Source: an uncultured Pelagibacteraceae bacterium
GTDB taxonomy: Bacteria; Pseudomonadota; Alphaproteobacteria; Pelagibacterales; Pelagibacteraceae
Direction: 5' to 3'
DNA: 64,000 nt
Assembly (NCBI GenBank): GCA_902540275.1
Contig: CACBMB010000001.1
Span: forward strand, 1-64,000
Below the pieces are notes generated by a model, which saw only the letters and a program-made list of their open reading frames with translations, did no database searches and was not told the origin of the DNA. Within the stretch, counting starts at the first letter, position 1. Each line of letters opens with the position of its first letter. The translations under genes were made by a program, and so were the position numbers. Below, piece by piece: positions 1 through 9,085 of the stretch.

Positions 1-120
1 CCAAAACCTAAAAAGAAGAAAAAAGTAGTTAAAAAGGTTAAAAAAAAGAAAAAAGTAGTTAAGAAGAAAAAAGCAGCTAAGAAGAAAAAAGCTAAGAAGA
101 AAAGAAGAAAAAAGAAATAA
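1..120 (+). CDS. C-terminal end of a lysine-rich protein (5' end outside the window)
   Basis: Reading frame 1 is open from the window edge to a TAA at 118-120 and gives 39 residues, of which 27 are Lys and 2 are Arg, with short repeats of the type KKVVKK and KKAAKK. The DNA is a degenerate tandem repeat of AAG/AAA codons broken by GTAGTT and GCAGCT. Such a tail would be disordered and could bind nucleic acid, membrane or another acidic partner. The folded part of the protein lies upstream, so no function can be named. The open frame, clean stop and 63-bp gap before the next gene support a real gene end. Confidence 0.6.
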   Translation, partial: PKPKKKKKVVKKVKKKKKVVKKKKAAKKKKAKKKRRKKK

Positions 121-183
121 TCACCTCATTACTTTAGAATAAGATTTATTTACTTTAATTAATTTAACTATAAGTTTGTTTTA

Positions 184-2235
184 GTGAAAGAATTTTTACA
201 AAAACATCTAAATTATTTTGTCTTTTTATTCTTACTAATTCTTTTAATCTTTTTAAAATTTTTAAATCCGAGCTTTATAAAATCAGTTTCCTATTTAAGT
301 TTTGATCTATATCAAAAATTATTTGCTGAAGAAAAAAAAACTGATGTAGTAATTATAGATATTGATGAAAAAAGTTTAGGTAAGTTTGGACAATTTCCGT
401 GGAATAGAAATGTTTTTGCTCAAATACTTGATCAATTAAACACTTCAAACCCAAAAGCTATTGGATTTGATATTTTTTTTACTGAAAAAGATAAACAATC
501 TCCAGAAGAAGTACTTAAATCTTTTGGTTTAATTCCAGCTGATATAGCTGAACTTCAAAATTTAAAAAGTCCTGATGATATATTTTCAGAAAAATTAAAA
601 GAGTCTAAATCGATTATTGCAGTATTAGGAAGCAATGTTCCTTCACATTCAAATTATGATCGAAAAGCAAAAGCTAGATTTTTATCTAAAGGGGGTGACC
701 CAAAACAATTTACTTATTCTTATCCTTATTCGATAGGTTCTTTAGAAAAATTAGAAAAAAATGTAAAAGGTTTAGGGTCTATTTCATTTTTAGATCAATT
801 AGATGGGATTATAAGATCTTTACCCTTAATCGTTCAGTTTAATAAAAAGATTTATCCAACCATGGGTTTGGAAATGGTTCGAGTAGGATCAAAACAAAAA
901 AATATTTATGTTGAGTTAAATGAAGTTGGAATTCAAAGAATAAGTGCAAGACCTTACAAAATAGAGTCTGATCCAAATGGAATAATTTGGATTAAATATA
1001 AAAAATCTCAGAAAGAACAGTATATCTCTGCCGGTGATGTTTATGATGGTAAATTTGATAAAAGTTTTTTTGAAAACAAATATGTTTTAATAGGTGCTTC
1101 AGCTCAAGGATTATTCGATTTAGTAAAAACTCCACTTGGAGTAACTATTCCTGGAGTTGAAGTTCATGCAAATGTTATTGAAAATATTTTGGATCAATCT
1201 TATTTAATCAGGAATCCAAATACTTATATTTTTGAATTATTATTTTCTATTATAGCTGCACTCATTACTTTTATTTTATCTCAAAAAATAAAACCAAAAT
1301 ATAGTTTATCAATTTTCTTTGGGAATATTCTAGCAACTTTAATTATTGGATTTTCAATTTATAAATTTAGATCAGAATTAGTAGATTTTAGTTATCCTAT
1401 CTTTATTATTACCATAACTTTCCTGACTGGGCTGTACTTCAGATTTATTGAGGAAAATAAAATGGCATTAGCCAATCTGCAAAAAGAAGCTAAACTTTTA
1501 AAAGAAAGAGAGCTGGCTGCAGGAGTTCAAAAAAGTCTATTTCCAGATATTTCTAAATTTGAAAATTTTATCTTTGCTAAAAATGTACCTGCAAGAGATG
1601 TATCAGGAGATTATTTTGATGTTGTAAGATCTACTCCTGAAGAATATTTTTTTACTTTAGCTGACGTTTCAGGAAAAGGAGTTAAAGCTGGAATGTATAT
1701 GGCAAAAGCATCATCCATATTTAGAACGCTTACTAATTTGAAGTTCCCTTTAGAAAAAGTTGTCTTTGGAGTGAACAATGAGCTTGTTGAGGCCAAATTT
1801 AAAGGAATGTTTGTTACTGCTGTTTTTGGGAAATTAAACATTAAAACTGGAGAACTGGTTTTTATCAATGCAGGGCACGAGAGTATTTTAACTTTTGATC
1901 AAAATAAAAATTATGAATATATCAAATCAGAAATGCCACCCATTGGAATTGTTAAATATTTTACAGAGTCTATGGTTAAATCCAATACCATGAACCTAAA
2001 AGATAAGACATTTGTTGTTTATACTGACGGTGTAACAGAAGGCTATTTGAAAAATGGTGAAGAATTAGGAGCCGAAGGAGTTCAAAAAATTATTGATAAT
2101 ATGTCTGAAGTGACACCAAAGACTATAGTTGAGTCTATTGAGAAAGAGTTAAATTGGGGTGCTGAAAAATTAAGAGATGATATTACTTGTATGGCTATCA
2201 ATATAAATAATACCGAATTAATAAAAAAAAAATAA
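184..2235 (+). CDS. CHASE2 sensor fused to a SpoIIE/PP2C serine phosphatase
   Basis: A membrane-bound sensor phosphatase of 683 residues. A first membrane helix (about 10-30) is followed by an extracytoplasmic CHASE2 domain (about 35-345, with the typical DVVIIDIDEKS and GFDIFF segments), three closely spaced helices (about 348-425), a short coiled linker and a PP2C/SpoIIE domain (about 445-675). Metal-binding phosphatase motifs are all present: RDVSGDYFD near 471, LADVSGKG near 492, NAGHES near 561, YTDGVTEG near 612 and RDDITC near 663. In RsbU-type systems this domain dephosphorylates an anti-sigma-factor antagonist, but no partner kinase or antagonist is encoded nearby. The GTG at 184 is the only early start that keeps the first helix. 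It ends 6 bp before the secreted protein gene that follows, so the two are probably co-transcribed. The CHASE2 ligand is unknown. Confidence 0.85.
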   Translation: MKEFLQKHLNYFVFLFLLILLIFLKFLNPSFIKSVSYLSFDLYQKLFAEEKKTDVVIIDIDEKSLGKFGQFPWNRNVFAQILDQLNTSNPKAIGFDIFFTEKDKQSPEEVLKSFGLIPADIAELQNLKSPDDIFSEKLKESKSIIAVLGSNVPSHSNYDRKAKARFLSKGGDPKQFTYSYPYSIGSLEKLEKNVKGLGSISFLDQLDGIIRSLPLIVQFNKKIYPTMGLEMVRVGSKQKNIYVELNEVGIQRISARPYKIESDPNGIIWIKYKKSQKEQYISAGDVYDGKFDKSFFENKYVLIGASAQGLFDLVKTPLGVTIPGVEVHANVIENILDQSYLIRNPNTYIFELLFSIIAALITFILSQKIKPKYSLSIFFGNILATLIIGFSIYKFRSELVDFSYPIFIITITFLTGLYFRFIEENKMALANLQKEAKLLKERELAAGVQKSLFPDISKFENFIFAKNVPARDVSGDYFDVVRSTPEEYFFTLADVSGKGVKAGMYMAKASSIFRTLTNLKFPLEKVVFGVNNELVEAKFKGMFVTAVFGKLNIKTGELVFINAGHESILTFDQNKNYEYIKSEMPPIGIVKYFTESMVKSNTMNLKDKTFVVYTDGVTEGYLKNGEELGAEGVQKIIDNMSEVTPKTIVESIEKELNWGAEKLRDDITCMAININNTELIKKK

Positions 2236-2241
2236 TCCAAC

Positions 2242-4473
2242 ATGATAAAGAGGTTATTTTTAATTTCATTTTGTTTATGTTTTTTAATGCAAACTGTTCA
2301 TGCAGGAATAGTTGAGCCTGTTTTTAAACAATTAAAAGATCCAAATTTGGATGGGGTAGATGATGTTCCATCACCAACCGGAGTTAATATAACACCTGAT
2401 GGAAAAAAAATGTTTGTGATGAGTCACTTTGATAATAAGGTTTATATTTATAATCTAGCAACACCTTTTGATATAAGCACTATGGATGTTGATAATAGAA
2501 CAGTTGTAAATACAGATGGTCTTGGAGATAATTTGAGTTCTAATAATACAAATAATAAGATAAAATTTAACAATGATGGAACAAAGGTTTTCTTTTTTGA
2601 TGAAAAAGGTGGAGCTCAATTCCATAATTTAGCCACTCCATATGATGTTGCTTCAATTTCTGCTGCAACATTAATAGCTGACGATGGAATAAATTATACA
2701 GACACATTTCTAGGTACCCATGCAGATGATTCCACTAAGGGTGTTGCTTTTAACAATGATGGAACCAAAATGTATCTTGTTAATGGTCGTCAAAGTTTAA
2801 CAGATATAACACAAATAAAACTTACAACCCCATTTGATCCTAGTACTGGGGTATCAGAACACATTCTTGATACAGAGACAAATGGTGATGTTGCAAGATT
2901 TACAATGGATATGGCTTTTGATGATGATGGTACCAGATTATATTTGACCGAGTCAGGTACTAGTGTCAAAAAAAATTATATGTATGTTTGGAAATTATCT
3001 GATCCATTTAATCTTGCTTCTGCAACCTTTGTGGACAAATGGCAAATATTAGGCAATAGCGGTAACATTTCACCTTACGGATGGACTTTTGGAAATAATG
3101 GTATGAAACTTTATATTGGAACAGAGGATGCTTCTACAGGAGATGGCGATGATATAATTTATGAATATGATTTAACCTGCCCTTATGGAGTTGTACTTTG
3201 TGATCCTGAAACCGCTTCAGTTACAAGTGCGCAGGTGGAGATAGCTAAAAATGTCATTTACCAAAATTCATCAAATATATTTAAAAGATTTGAGTGGTTA
3301 CGTAGAAATGAGGAAAAAACAAATTTAAATAGTCATAATATCAACTTAAATATTAATAATCCAATATTAGCCTCATTGAAAAACATTTTGGAAAGCTCAT
3401 TAAAAAACACTCTAGAAAAATCATTTACAGACGCTGAATATAGTCAAGTATCCTTAAAAAATGAAAAACCTAAAAGTAATAAAAGAAATTGGTCTAATTG
3501 GTCCCATGGAGATATTTCATTTGGAAGAGTTGGCGATACATTTTCTTTCAAACCTAAAGAAATAAAAACCAAAGGTATTATGTTTGGAGCTGATAAATTA
3601 GTAGATGATAGGATATTTGGTTATGCTTTTCGATACGGAAATGACAAAGTGGATATAAAGTCTAATGCCAACAATAAACTAGACTCTCAATCATTTACTT
3701 TAAATATTTATGGAAACATTCCTTTGAAAAATAAATCTCATTTAAATGCTTTGATCGGTGCAAGTTTTTTAAGTTTAGATCAGTTGACTTCCGATATTGT
3801 TTCTGGAAAGAGGAATGGCAAACAAGTATTTACATCCTTGAGTTATGAAAATGAAAACAAGTATACAAAATATGATATAATACCTTTTGGTAAATTTGAA
3901 TTGGGTATCACACAATTTTCAGACTATACTGATTTTGGTACTTCTTCAACTAATAGCGTAGAAACACACGAAAGCCTTACTTTTAAAACAGGTAATGTTT
4001 CAACAGGTTTTAAATTTGATAATATTTTATATCTTGATGATAGGACTTTAAGTAGAAATGGTTTTGTCGAATATATTTATGATTTAACTCCTGATATTGA
4101 TCATCATTATAAAAATCATGCTGATAATACAACGATTAAAAAAACTATAAGTGCACACTCATTACACAATATAAAAGGAAATATTGGTTTCGAATATATG
4201 AAAAAAGATGGTTATACAGTTGCAATTAACTATGAAAGATATCAAAGTCTTGATGATAGTGCACACATAGATAGTTTATTATTTAAATTTGGGAAAAAAA
4301 ATAATAAAAATGCAAATTTAGATTTAATTTATAAACCTATGAACAATAATAATACTGAGATTAGTTATTTAAAAGAAATAGGTAATTTTAATTTAAAATT
4401 AAAATCTAATTATAGTTTGTTTAGTAAAATCCCTGATTACGGTGCAAATCTTGAAATTTTTGGTATATTTTAA
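2242..4473 (+). CDS. Secreted propeller-like protein with autotransporter-type barrel, copy 1
   Basis: A predicted outer-membrane or surface protein of 743 residues. It begins with a Sec signal peptide (about 1-21, ending VHA). Residues 25-330 contain repeated units pairing a G-x-K-(M/V)-(F/Y) strand with a TPFD(I/P/L)S-type turn (ATPFDIS, ATPYDVAS, TTPFDPS, SDPFNLAS), which resembles a beta-propeller passenger. After a polar linker, residues from about 435 to the end look like an autotransporter beta-barrel with alternating strands, ending in NYSLFSKIPDYGANLEIFGIF-like strands with a terminal Phe. It is clearly paralogous to the gene at 4873 (same linker, same last strand). What it binds is unknown. 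The family assignment is from the visible pattern only; a secreted lipase or NHL-type propeller is another possible reading of the N-terminal half. Confidence 0.7.
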   Translation: MIKRLFLISFCLCFLMQTVHAGIVEPVFKQLKDPNLDGVDDVPSPTGVNITPDGKKMFVMSHFDNKVYIYNLATPFDISTMDVDNRTVVNTDGLGDNLSSNNTNNKIKFNNDGTKVFFFDEKGGAQFHNLATPYDVASISAATLIADDGINYTDTFLGTHADDSTKGVAFNNDGTKMYLVNGRQSLTDITQIKLTTPFDPSTGVSEHILDTETNGDVARFTMDMAFDDDGTRLYLTESGTSVKKNYMYVWKLSDPFNLASATFVDKWQILGNSGNISPYGWTFGNNGMKLYIGTEDASTGDGDDIIYEYDLTCPYGVVLCDPETASVTSAQVEIAKNVIYQNSSNIFKRFEWLRRNEEKTNLNSHNINLNINNPILASLKNILESSLKNTLEKSFTDAEYSQVSLKNEKPKSNKRNWSNWSHGDISFGRVGDTFSFKPKEIKTKGIMFGADKLVDDRIFGYAFRYGNDKVDIKSNANNKLDSQSFTLNIYGNIPLKNKSHLNALIGASFLSLDQLTSDIVSGKRNGKQVFTSLSYENENKYTKYDIIPFGKFELGITQFSDYTDFGTSSTNSVETHESLTFKTGNVSTGFKFDNILYLDDRTLSRNGFVEYIYDLTPDIDHHYKNHADNTTIKKTISAHSLHNIKGNIGFEYMKKDGYTVAINYERYQSLDDSAHIDSLLFKFGKKNNKNANLDLIYKPMNNNNTEISYLKEIGNFNLKLKSNYSLFSKIPDYGANLEIFGIF

Positions 4474-4570
4474 CTTACTTGAGTAAATATAAAAAAAAAA
4501 TTCGGATTTAAAGCCCAAATTGGTTAATTTTAGGTATTTCAAATTAAAAATTTTTGAATAAATTATCTTG

Positions 4571-4861
4571 GTGAGAAAAATAATTTTACTACTATTGATT
4601 GTACCTTTTTTGAGTAACTGTACTCAATACACTGCAATGGTTGGACCAAGTTTAACACTTGCTCAAACAGGAAATGTTATTCAAGCTTCAGCGTCATTAT
4701 CAAGCTCTTTAGCTATGAATAAAATGACAAATAATTTTATTGATGAATTAAAGGTTGAAAAAATTTGTCCAACAACTCACTCTTCTGAATTAAATCAAAT
4801 TTTTTTTGAAACAATTGAACATATGGATTGTTACTATGATCCATTGAGTATTTTAAGATAA
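4571..4861 (+). CDS. Small predicted lipoprotein
   Basis: A 96-residue protein with a hydrophobic N-terminus ending in a lipobox (LSNC, Cys near 17), followed by a short Ala/Ser-rich segment and a C-terminal part with three more Cys. A TTG at 4568 lies directly before the GTG at 4571; GTG is the more usual start, so it is used here. It sits between two paralogous secreted barrel proteins and 11 bp before the second, suggesting a helper, periplasmic or outer-membrane-anchored role in the same surface system. That role is inference. No known family is recognised with confidence. Confidence 0.6.
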   Translation: MRKIILLLLIVPFLSNCTQYTAMVGPSLTLAQTGNVIQASASLSSSLAMNKMTNNFIDELKVEKICPTTHSSELNQIFFETIEHMDCYYDPLSILR

Positions 4862-4872
4862 TTTTTTTAAAG

Positions 4873-7149
4873 ATGAGAGTAATAAATTTTACTTTCTTTA
4901 TTTTATTATTTCTAATCACCACAGCCAAAGCATCTGAATTACAAATAAAATGGAGAACAAATTTGCTTGTTCCAAGACCAGATATAGCTTCAAGTGGAAG
5001 CCACGTATGTTTTGATGAACAAGGAACTCAAATAGTTAAAGATGGAGCTGAAGATCCATCAGACGTTGCTTTTAGTAATGATGGTTTAACTTATGTTATC
5101 GGTAATATACTCAGTGATGGTATAAATAATCGAATAATAGCTTATAAATTAACCACACCTTTTGATTTAGACACTGTCAAAAATGATTGTTCACAGTTTC
5201 GTTTTAATCCTTGGAAAGATATGACAACTGAAACAAATACAAGAGTAGAGTCTATAAGATTTAATCGTGATGGTACGAAGTTTTTTATTGTAAATGAAAA
5301 TGGAGAAATCTTTAGTTATAATCTTTCTACTCCTTTTGATTTATCAACCCGGTCATATATTACTGAGTTAGATTTATCTGGATCTAGAATATCAATAGAG
5401 TTTAGTGGTGATGGTATGCAATTATTCAAATTGGATGGAAAAAATCTAGATCCAACAATTGAAGTCTATGATTTACCAGGTCCTTATGACACTTCTTCAG
5501 CTACATTAAATTATACCTTAGATTTAAATAACACCGCTATAGAAACATTACAATCCCCAGCACACATGCAAGCTTTAGATTTTGAATTTAATGATACTGG
5601 AAGTGCAATTTATATCTTGGCGCAAACAACAAGTCCTGGAAATGATACTGGTTATAGTAAGTCTGCCATCTTCCAATATAACATGGCAGCAAACTATGAC
5701 ATATCATCTGTTAAATTTAAAGGTCGATGGAATGTAGTATTTGATCCTGGTGATGACAATGCTGGTATAGGAATTCCATATGGTTTCGCATTTAGTACTT
5801 CAGGAATGAAATTATTTGTAACGAATTTGAGAACAGGTGCAAATCAAGTTGATAGAACTAATGAATACAATTTAGAATGTCCTTATGGTATTTATGAATG
5901 TACATCAGATGCAAGATCTAATTTAGGAGCACAAGTAGAACTTGCAAAACAAAATATCAGCCTAAATACATCAACAATATTTAAAAGATTTGAATGGATT
6001 AAAAGAAATAGAAATAAAGAAAATCTTAATAATTTTTCTTTAGATATTGATACTAATAATCGTTTATTAATTGCTTTAAAAAATAATCTACAAGCTTCTT
6101 TAAATAATAAGAAATCTCAAACTGGTAAAGAAAAAAGAAAATCTGACTGGTCTTTTTGGAATCATGCAGATATTTCTTTTGGAAGCTTTGATAAAACCTC
6201 TTTTGAAAAAGCTAAACAAATTCGGACACGAGGTCTTACTTTTGGTGCTGATAAAAAATATAATGAAAACAAATACTTTGGTACCGCAATAAGATATGGA
6301 AACAGTGGCGCAGATATCAAACATGCTCCTCAGGGAGTTTATTTAGAGTCTTTAACTTTAAATTTCTATGGAACAATTCCTATTGATCAATATCGATATA
6401 CAAACGCTGTTTTTGGATTAAGTACACTTAGATTTGATCAAAAATTTTTAGGTAAAAAAACAGGTGGAAGAAAAGGTCAACAAGCTTTTACTTCCTTAAA
6501 TTTTAGAACCAAAAAAACTTATGGTAATTTAAATTTAACACCATCGGGCAGATTTAACTACGGTATAACAAATTTATCCCATTTTACTGATTTTATTTCA
6601 ACTGCTAAATCAGGAACTGATATTATTTATGATGAAGAAAATTTTGAAAGTGGAGAAATTGCAGCAGGATTTTTGTTTGATATTAATGAAATAGAAGTCC
6701 CTGATGGAAGAATTTTTAGACCAAACGGTGGATTTGAAATGATATTTGATATTTCACCTAAAATGTCCTTCAATCATTCTAATGTTGGCGGTACAAAGAC
6801 TAATACAGCTCAGATTGAAAAATATTCTCAAAAAAAATTAAAAGGAAACTTAGGATTTGAAGCAGTCTATGAAAATGGATTTACTTTTTCAATTAATTAT
6901 GAAAAAATAATGCATAAAGATAGGGCGAGATCATATTCACATCAAGATACTTTTTTGTTTAAACTTGGTCGTGTAGATAACAATATCTCAGAGTTTGCAA
7001 TGAATTATGATCCAAACCAAAATAATAAAACAGAAATAAATTACACAAAAAAATTTAATAATTTTGATCTTAATGTAAATTCAAATTATAGTTTATTTAG
7101 TAAAATTCCTGAATATGGGGCAAATATTGAAATTATTGGTGAATTTTAA
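4873..7149 (+). CDS. Secreted propeller-like protein with autotransporter-type barrel, copy 2
   Basis: A 758-residue paralogue of the protein at 2242. It has a signal peptide (about 1-20, ending AKA), a repeat region with the same TPFDL-type turns (TTPFDLD, STPFDLS, PGPYDTS) to about residue 345, the shared ECPYGIYEC/CPYGVVLC-type junction and ASTIFKRFEW-type linker helix, then a barrel of about 300 residues. The last strand (YSLFSKIPEYGANIEI) almost matches copy 1. The repeat half has diverged more than the linker and barrel, as expected if the exposed part faces variable ligands or predators while the anchor is conserved. A tandem duplication with a lipoprotein gene between the copies is the simplest origin. 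Confidence 0.7.
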   Translation: MRVINFTFFILLFLITTAKASELQIKWRTNLLVPRPDIASSGSHVCFDEQGTQIVKDGAEDPSDVAFSNDGLTYVIGNILSDGINNRIIAYKLTTPFDLDTVKNDCSQFRFNPWKDMTTETNTRVESIRFNRDGTKFFIVNENGEIFSYNLSTPFDLSTRSYITELDLSGSRISIEFSGDGMQLFKLDGKNLDPTIEVYDLPGPYDTSSATLNYTLDLNNTAIETLQSPAHMQALDFEFNDTGSAIYILAQTTSPGNDTGYSKSAIFQYNMAANYDISSVKFKGRWNVVFDPGDDNAGIGIPYGFAFSTSGMKLFVTNLRTGANQVDRTNEYNLECPYGIYECTSDARSNLGAQVELAKQNISLNTSTIFKRFEWIKRNRNKENLNNFSLDIDTNNRLLIALKNNLQASLNNKKSQTGKEKRKSDWSFWNHADISFGSFDKTSFEKAKQIRTRGLTFGADKKYNENKYFGTAIRYGNSGADIKHAPQGVYLESLTLNFYGTIPIDQYRYTNAVFGLSTLRFDQKFLGKKTGGRKGQQAFTSLNFRTKKTYGNLNLTPSGRFNYGITNLSHFTDFISTAKSGTDIIYDEENFESGEIAAGFLFDINEIEVPDGRIFRPNGGFEMIFDISPKMSFNHSNVGGTKTNTAQIEKYSQKKLKGNLGFEAVYENGFTFSINYEKIMHKDRARSYSHQDTFLFKLGRVDNNISEFAMNYDPNQNNKTEINYTKKFNNFDLNVNSNYSLFSKIPEYGANIEIIGEF

Positions 7150-7168
7150 ACCTGAAATTTTATAAAAA

Positions 7169-7197
7169 GTAACTATACAACACATTTTGAATATAAT
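7169..7197 (+). promoter_or_regulatory. Possible promoter before the inverse-autotransporter gene
   Basis: A perfect TATAAT lies at 7192-7197 with a weak -35 (GTAACT, 7169-7174) at 17-bp spacing, in the 60-bp gap before the gene at 7210. The predicted start of transcription is only a few bases before the ATG, so the leader would be very short. In DNA this A+T-rich a chance TATAAT is common, hence the low confidence. Confidence 0.3.
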
Positions 7198-7209
7198 ACT
7201 TTTATATTA

Positions 7210-8046
7210 ATGAATAGATTTTTTTTATTTATATTTTTAATTTTTACTACTGCCTCCAATTCTGGAGAAATTTCTAGCAAAGTTTCTGAATATGTTAGCA
7301 ACCTTATTCCTGGTGAGGGTGATACAGAAGTAAGTATAGATTTAAGAGAAAATAATAAACCTGATTATAGTATCTTGGCTGTAAGAGAAATCCAAAAAAC
7401 AGAAGATGGAAATTTTTTCACTCAATTTTCTTTTTTTAATACTGAAAAAAATAACGACGAGAGATTAGTTGGCAATCTAGGGTTTGGAAAAAGAATACTT
7501 AGTGATGATAAAACTATGATGACAGGATTTAATGCTTTTATAGATTATGATGACATTGGTAATGCTAGATCTAGTCTTGGTTTAGAGGCTAGGAACGCAG
7601 TTTTAGAATTTGGATATAATTATTACTTTGGAATTGATGATGGAACTGATGAAAAAGTTTTAGATGGATATGATTTGAGATTAGCTTCTCAAATCCCCTA
7701 TATGCACTGGGCAGATATATTTATAAATGCTTATGAGTGGGAAGGTAGAGACAGGGATGATATTAAAGGAACCAAAATAGGTTCTGAATTGTTATTAAAT
7801 CCAAATTTAAATTTAGAATTGGCATATGATGATAAAGATAAAGCCGGTTTAAAAGATGAGTGGTATGCAAAGATTATGTTTATACATCCTCCTAGAACTG
7901 GACCATCATTACAGGATGGTTTTTTAAGTAGTGATACTTGGAAAGAAGAAAAAAATATGTCAGGTGAACTTTTAACAAAAGTTAAAAGAAATAATAAGAT
8001 TGTGGTTGAGTTTAAAGGCCTATCAACAATATCAAGAACAGATTAA
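7210..8046 (+). CDS. Inverse-autotransporter-type beta-barrel protein
   Basis: A 278-residue exported protein with a signal peptide (about 1-18). The segment from about 60 to 225 matches the intimin/invasin inverse-autotransporter barrel style: an opening strand with GNLGFGKR, then MMTGFNAFIDYD, SSLGLEAR, LEFGYNYYFG and later GSELLLNPNLNLELAYDD. In intimins this barrel sits at the N-terminus and exports a C-terminal passenger; here only about 45 residues follow the barrel, so either the protein is a stand-alone porin-like barrel or its passenger is a separate polypeptide. The next gene starts 2 bp after its stop and encodes an exported protein, so the two probably work together. Known for the family: outer-membrane location. 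Passenger partnership is inferred. Confidence 0.65.
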   Translation: MNRFFLFIFLIFTTASNSGEISSKVSEYVSNLIPGEGDTEVSIDLRENNKPDYSILAVREIQKTEDGNFFTQFSFFNTEKNNDERLVGNLGFGKRILSDDKTMMTGFNAFIDYDDIGNARSSLGLEARNAVLEFGYNYYFGIDDGTDEKVLDGYDLRLASQIPYMHWADIFINAYEWEGRDRDDIKGTKIGSELLLNPNLNLELAYDDKDKAGLKDEWYAKIMFIHPPRTGPSLQDGFLSSDTWKEEKNMSGELLTKVKRNNKIVVEFKGLSTISRTD

Positions 8047-8048
8047 AT

Positions 8049-8825
8049 ATGAATAAATTATTTAAAATTGTTATTTCAAATATTTTAATTTTATTTTTTC
8101 TCTCAGTTTCTGCTTATGCTGTAACTGGAGCTGCAGATGTTTACAAAGTTACAATGAGAAAAGTTGAGTTATGCACAGGAAGTACAGGTGTTGGAAGTTG
8201 TGATAACGCGGTAGTGATAGGATCGGGAGACAAAGAAGTAGATATAGCATCTGTTAGTGCTGGAGCAGCAGCTGCAAGTTATGGTGAACCTGCCTTATTA
8301 CCTCTAGGAGAAACTTATACTCATATGCGAGTTACTATTGATAGAAAATTTACAATTAAAAATTCTACTGCGATAGCAGCAGGAGAAAATGCAACTGCAT
8401 GCAGAACGATTGCTACAACTACTGCAATGTATGGTGGAACTGCTGAAGCAACTAGAAAATATACTCATAAGCCAGTTGTAGCTAACAATCAAACTGCAGC
8501 TGAAATGAATATTTATTTAGTAAATGATCAGTATACTCGATGTAACGTTGCAGGATGTTCAGGTGATGGAGGAACAACAGATGATCAAAGCATTTCTTAT
8601 GCTCAAGGAACAGGATCCTCAAAACATCAATCACAACACGCTGATGGCAGTACTGATGATGATCATGTAATGATATATGAGCTCACATCTCCATATACTG
8701 TAGCATTGATTGCGCCAAAAATAGATATTTCTTTTGGAACTTCAGCTGCAGTTAGTGCACAAGAAGTAAATGAATTATGTCAAATTTGGGCTGAAGAGCC
8801 AGTTGTTACGATCACTATTGAATAA
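8049..8825 (+). CDS. Exported protein of unknown function, Ala/Gly/Thr-rich
   Basis: 258 residues with a signal peptide (about 1-24, ending AYA). The mature part is rich in Ala, Gly, Thr and Ser, contains several Cys pairs (CTGSTGVGSC, CNVAGC) and a His/Asp-rich stretch near 190-205 (KHQSQHADGSTDDDH) that could bind a metal. Composition is unlike its neighbours, with many GC-richer Ala and Gly codons, fewer Lys and Asn, and little coiled or helical pattern, consistent with a secreted beta-rich or adhesive protein. It follows the barrel gene at 7210 by 2 bp and ends 2 bp from the convergent glutaredoxin gene. I do not recognise the family. A passenger or surface partner of the barrel is one possibility. 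Confidence 0.6.
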   Translation: MNKLFKIVISNILILFFLSVSAYAVTGAADVYKVTMRKVELCTGSTGVGSCDNAVVIGSGDKEVDIASVSAGAAAASYGEPALLPLGETYTHMRVTIDRKFTIKNSTAIAAGENATACRTIATTTAMYGGTAEATRKYTHKPVVANNQTAAEMNIYLVNDQYTRCNVAGCSGDGGTTDDQSISYAQGTGSSKHQSQHADGSTDDDHVMIYELTSPYTVALIAPKIDISFGTSAAVSAQEVNELCQIWAEEPVVTITIE

Positions 8826-8827
8826 AA

Positions 8828-9082
8828 TTACTTAAGTAATTCTTGTAATTTATTTTCTTTTTCTAAAGCTCTAACTTCATCATAACCACCAATGTGTTGA
8901 TCATCAAAAAATATTTGTGGTATTGTTCTTTTACCATTAGCTTTATTAATCATTTCATCCATAGCACCATCTACTGTTGCAATATTAATTTCATTATAAG
9001 TAGCATTATTCCTAGTTAATAATCTTTTTGCTGCATCACAATAATTGCACATTGGACCTGTATAGATTGTAATTTTTTTCAT
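8828..9082 (-). CDS. grxC: Glutaredoxin 3
   Basis: An 84-residue cytoplasmic thiol-disulfide oxidoreductase of normal GrxC length. The redox site is C12-N-Y-C15, a variant of the usual CPYC. The cis-Pro loop (RTIPQIFF, near 52-60) and the glutathione-binding GGYDEV segment near the end are present. It reduces protein and low-molecular-weight disulfides with glutathione. The gene lies 3 bp downstream of the DUF2805 gene on the same strand, so the two form a small operon. Its stop is 2 bp from the stop of the convergent exported-protein gene, leaving no room for a separate terminator; a 16-bp palindrome overlaps this junction. Confidence 0.92.
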   Translation of the reverse strand: MKKITIYTGPMCNYCDAAKRLLTRNNATYNEINIATVDGAMDEMINKANGKRTIPQIFFDDQHIGGYDEVRALEKENKLQELLK

Positions 9083-9085
9083 AAC

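Noticed and set aside
1..120. The AAG/AAA-rich stretch as a non-coding simple repeat.
   Set aside because: It reads as an open lysine-rich frame that ends in a clean TAA, with regular Val-Val and Ala-Ala interruptions, which fits a protein tail better than drifted repeat DNA.
8826..8841. The 16-bp palindrome AATTACTTAAGTAATT at the grxC stop as an operator or bidirectional terminator.
   Set aside because: It lies within the end of grxC between convergent genes, has no loop or U-tract suitable for termination, and palindromes of this composition are expected in such A+T-rich DNA.
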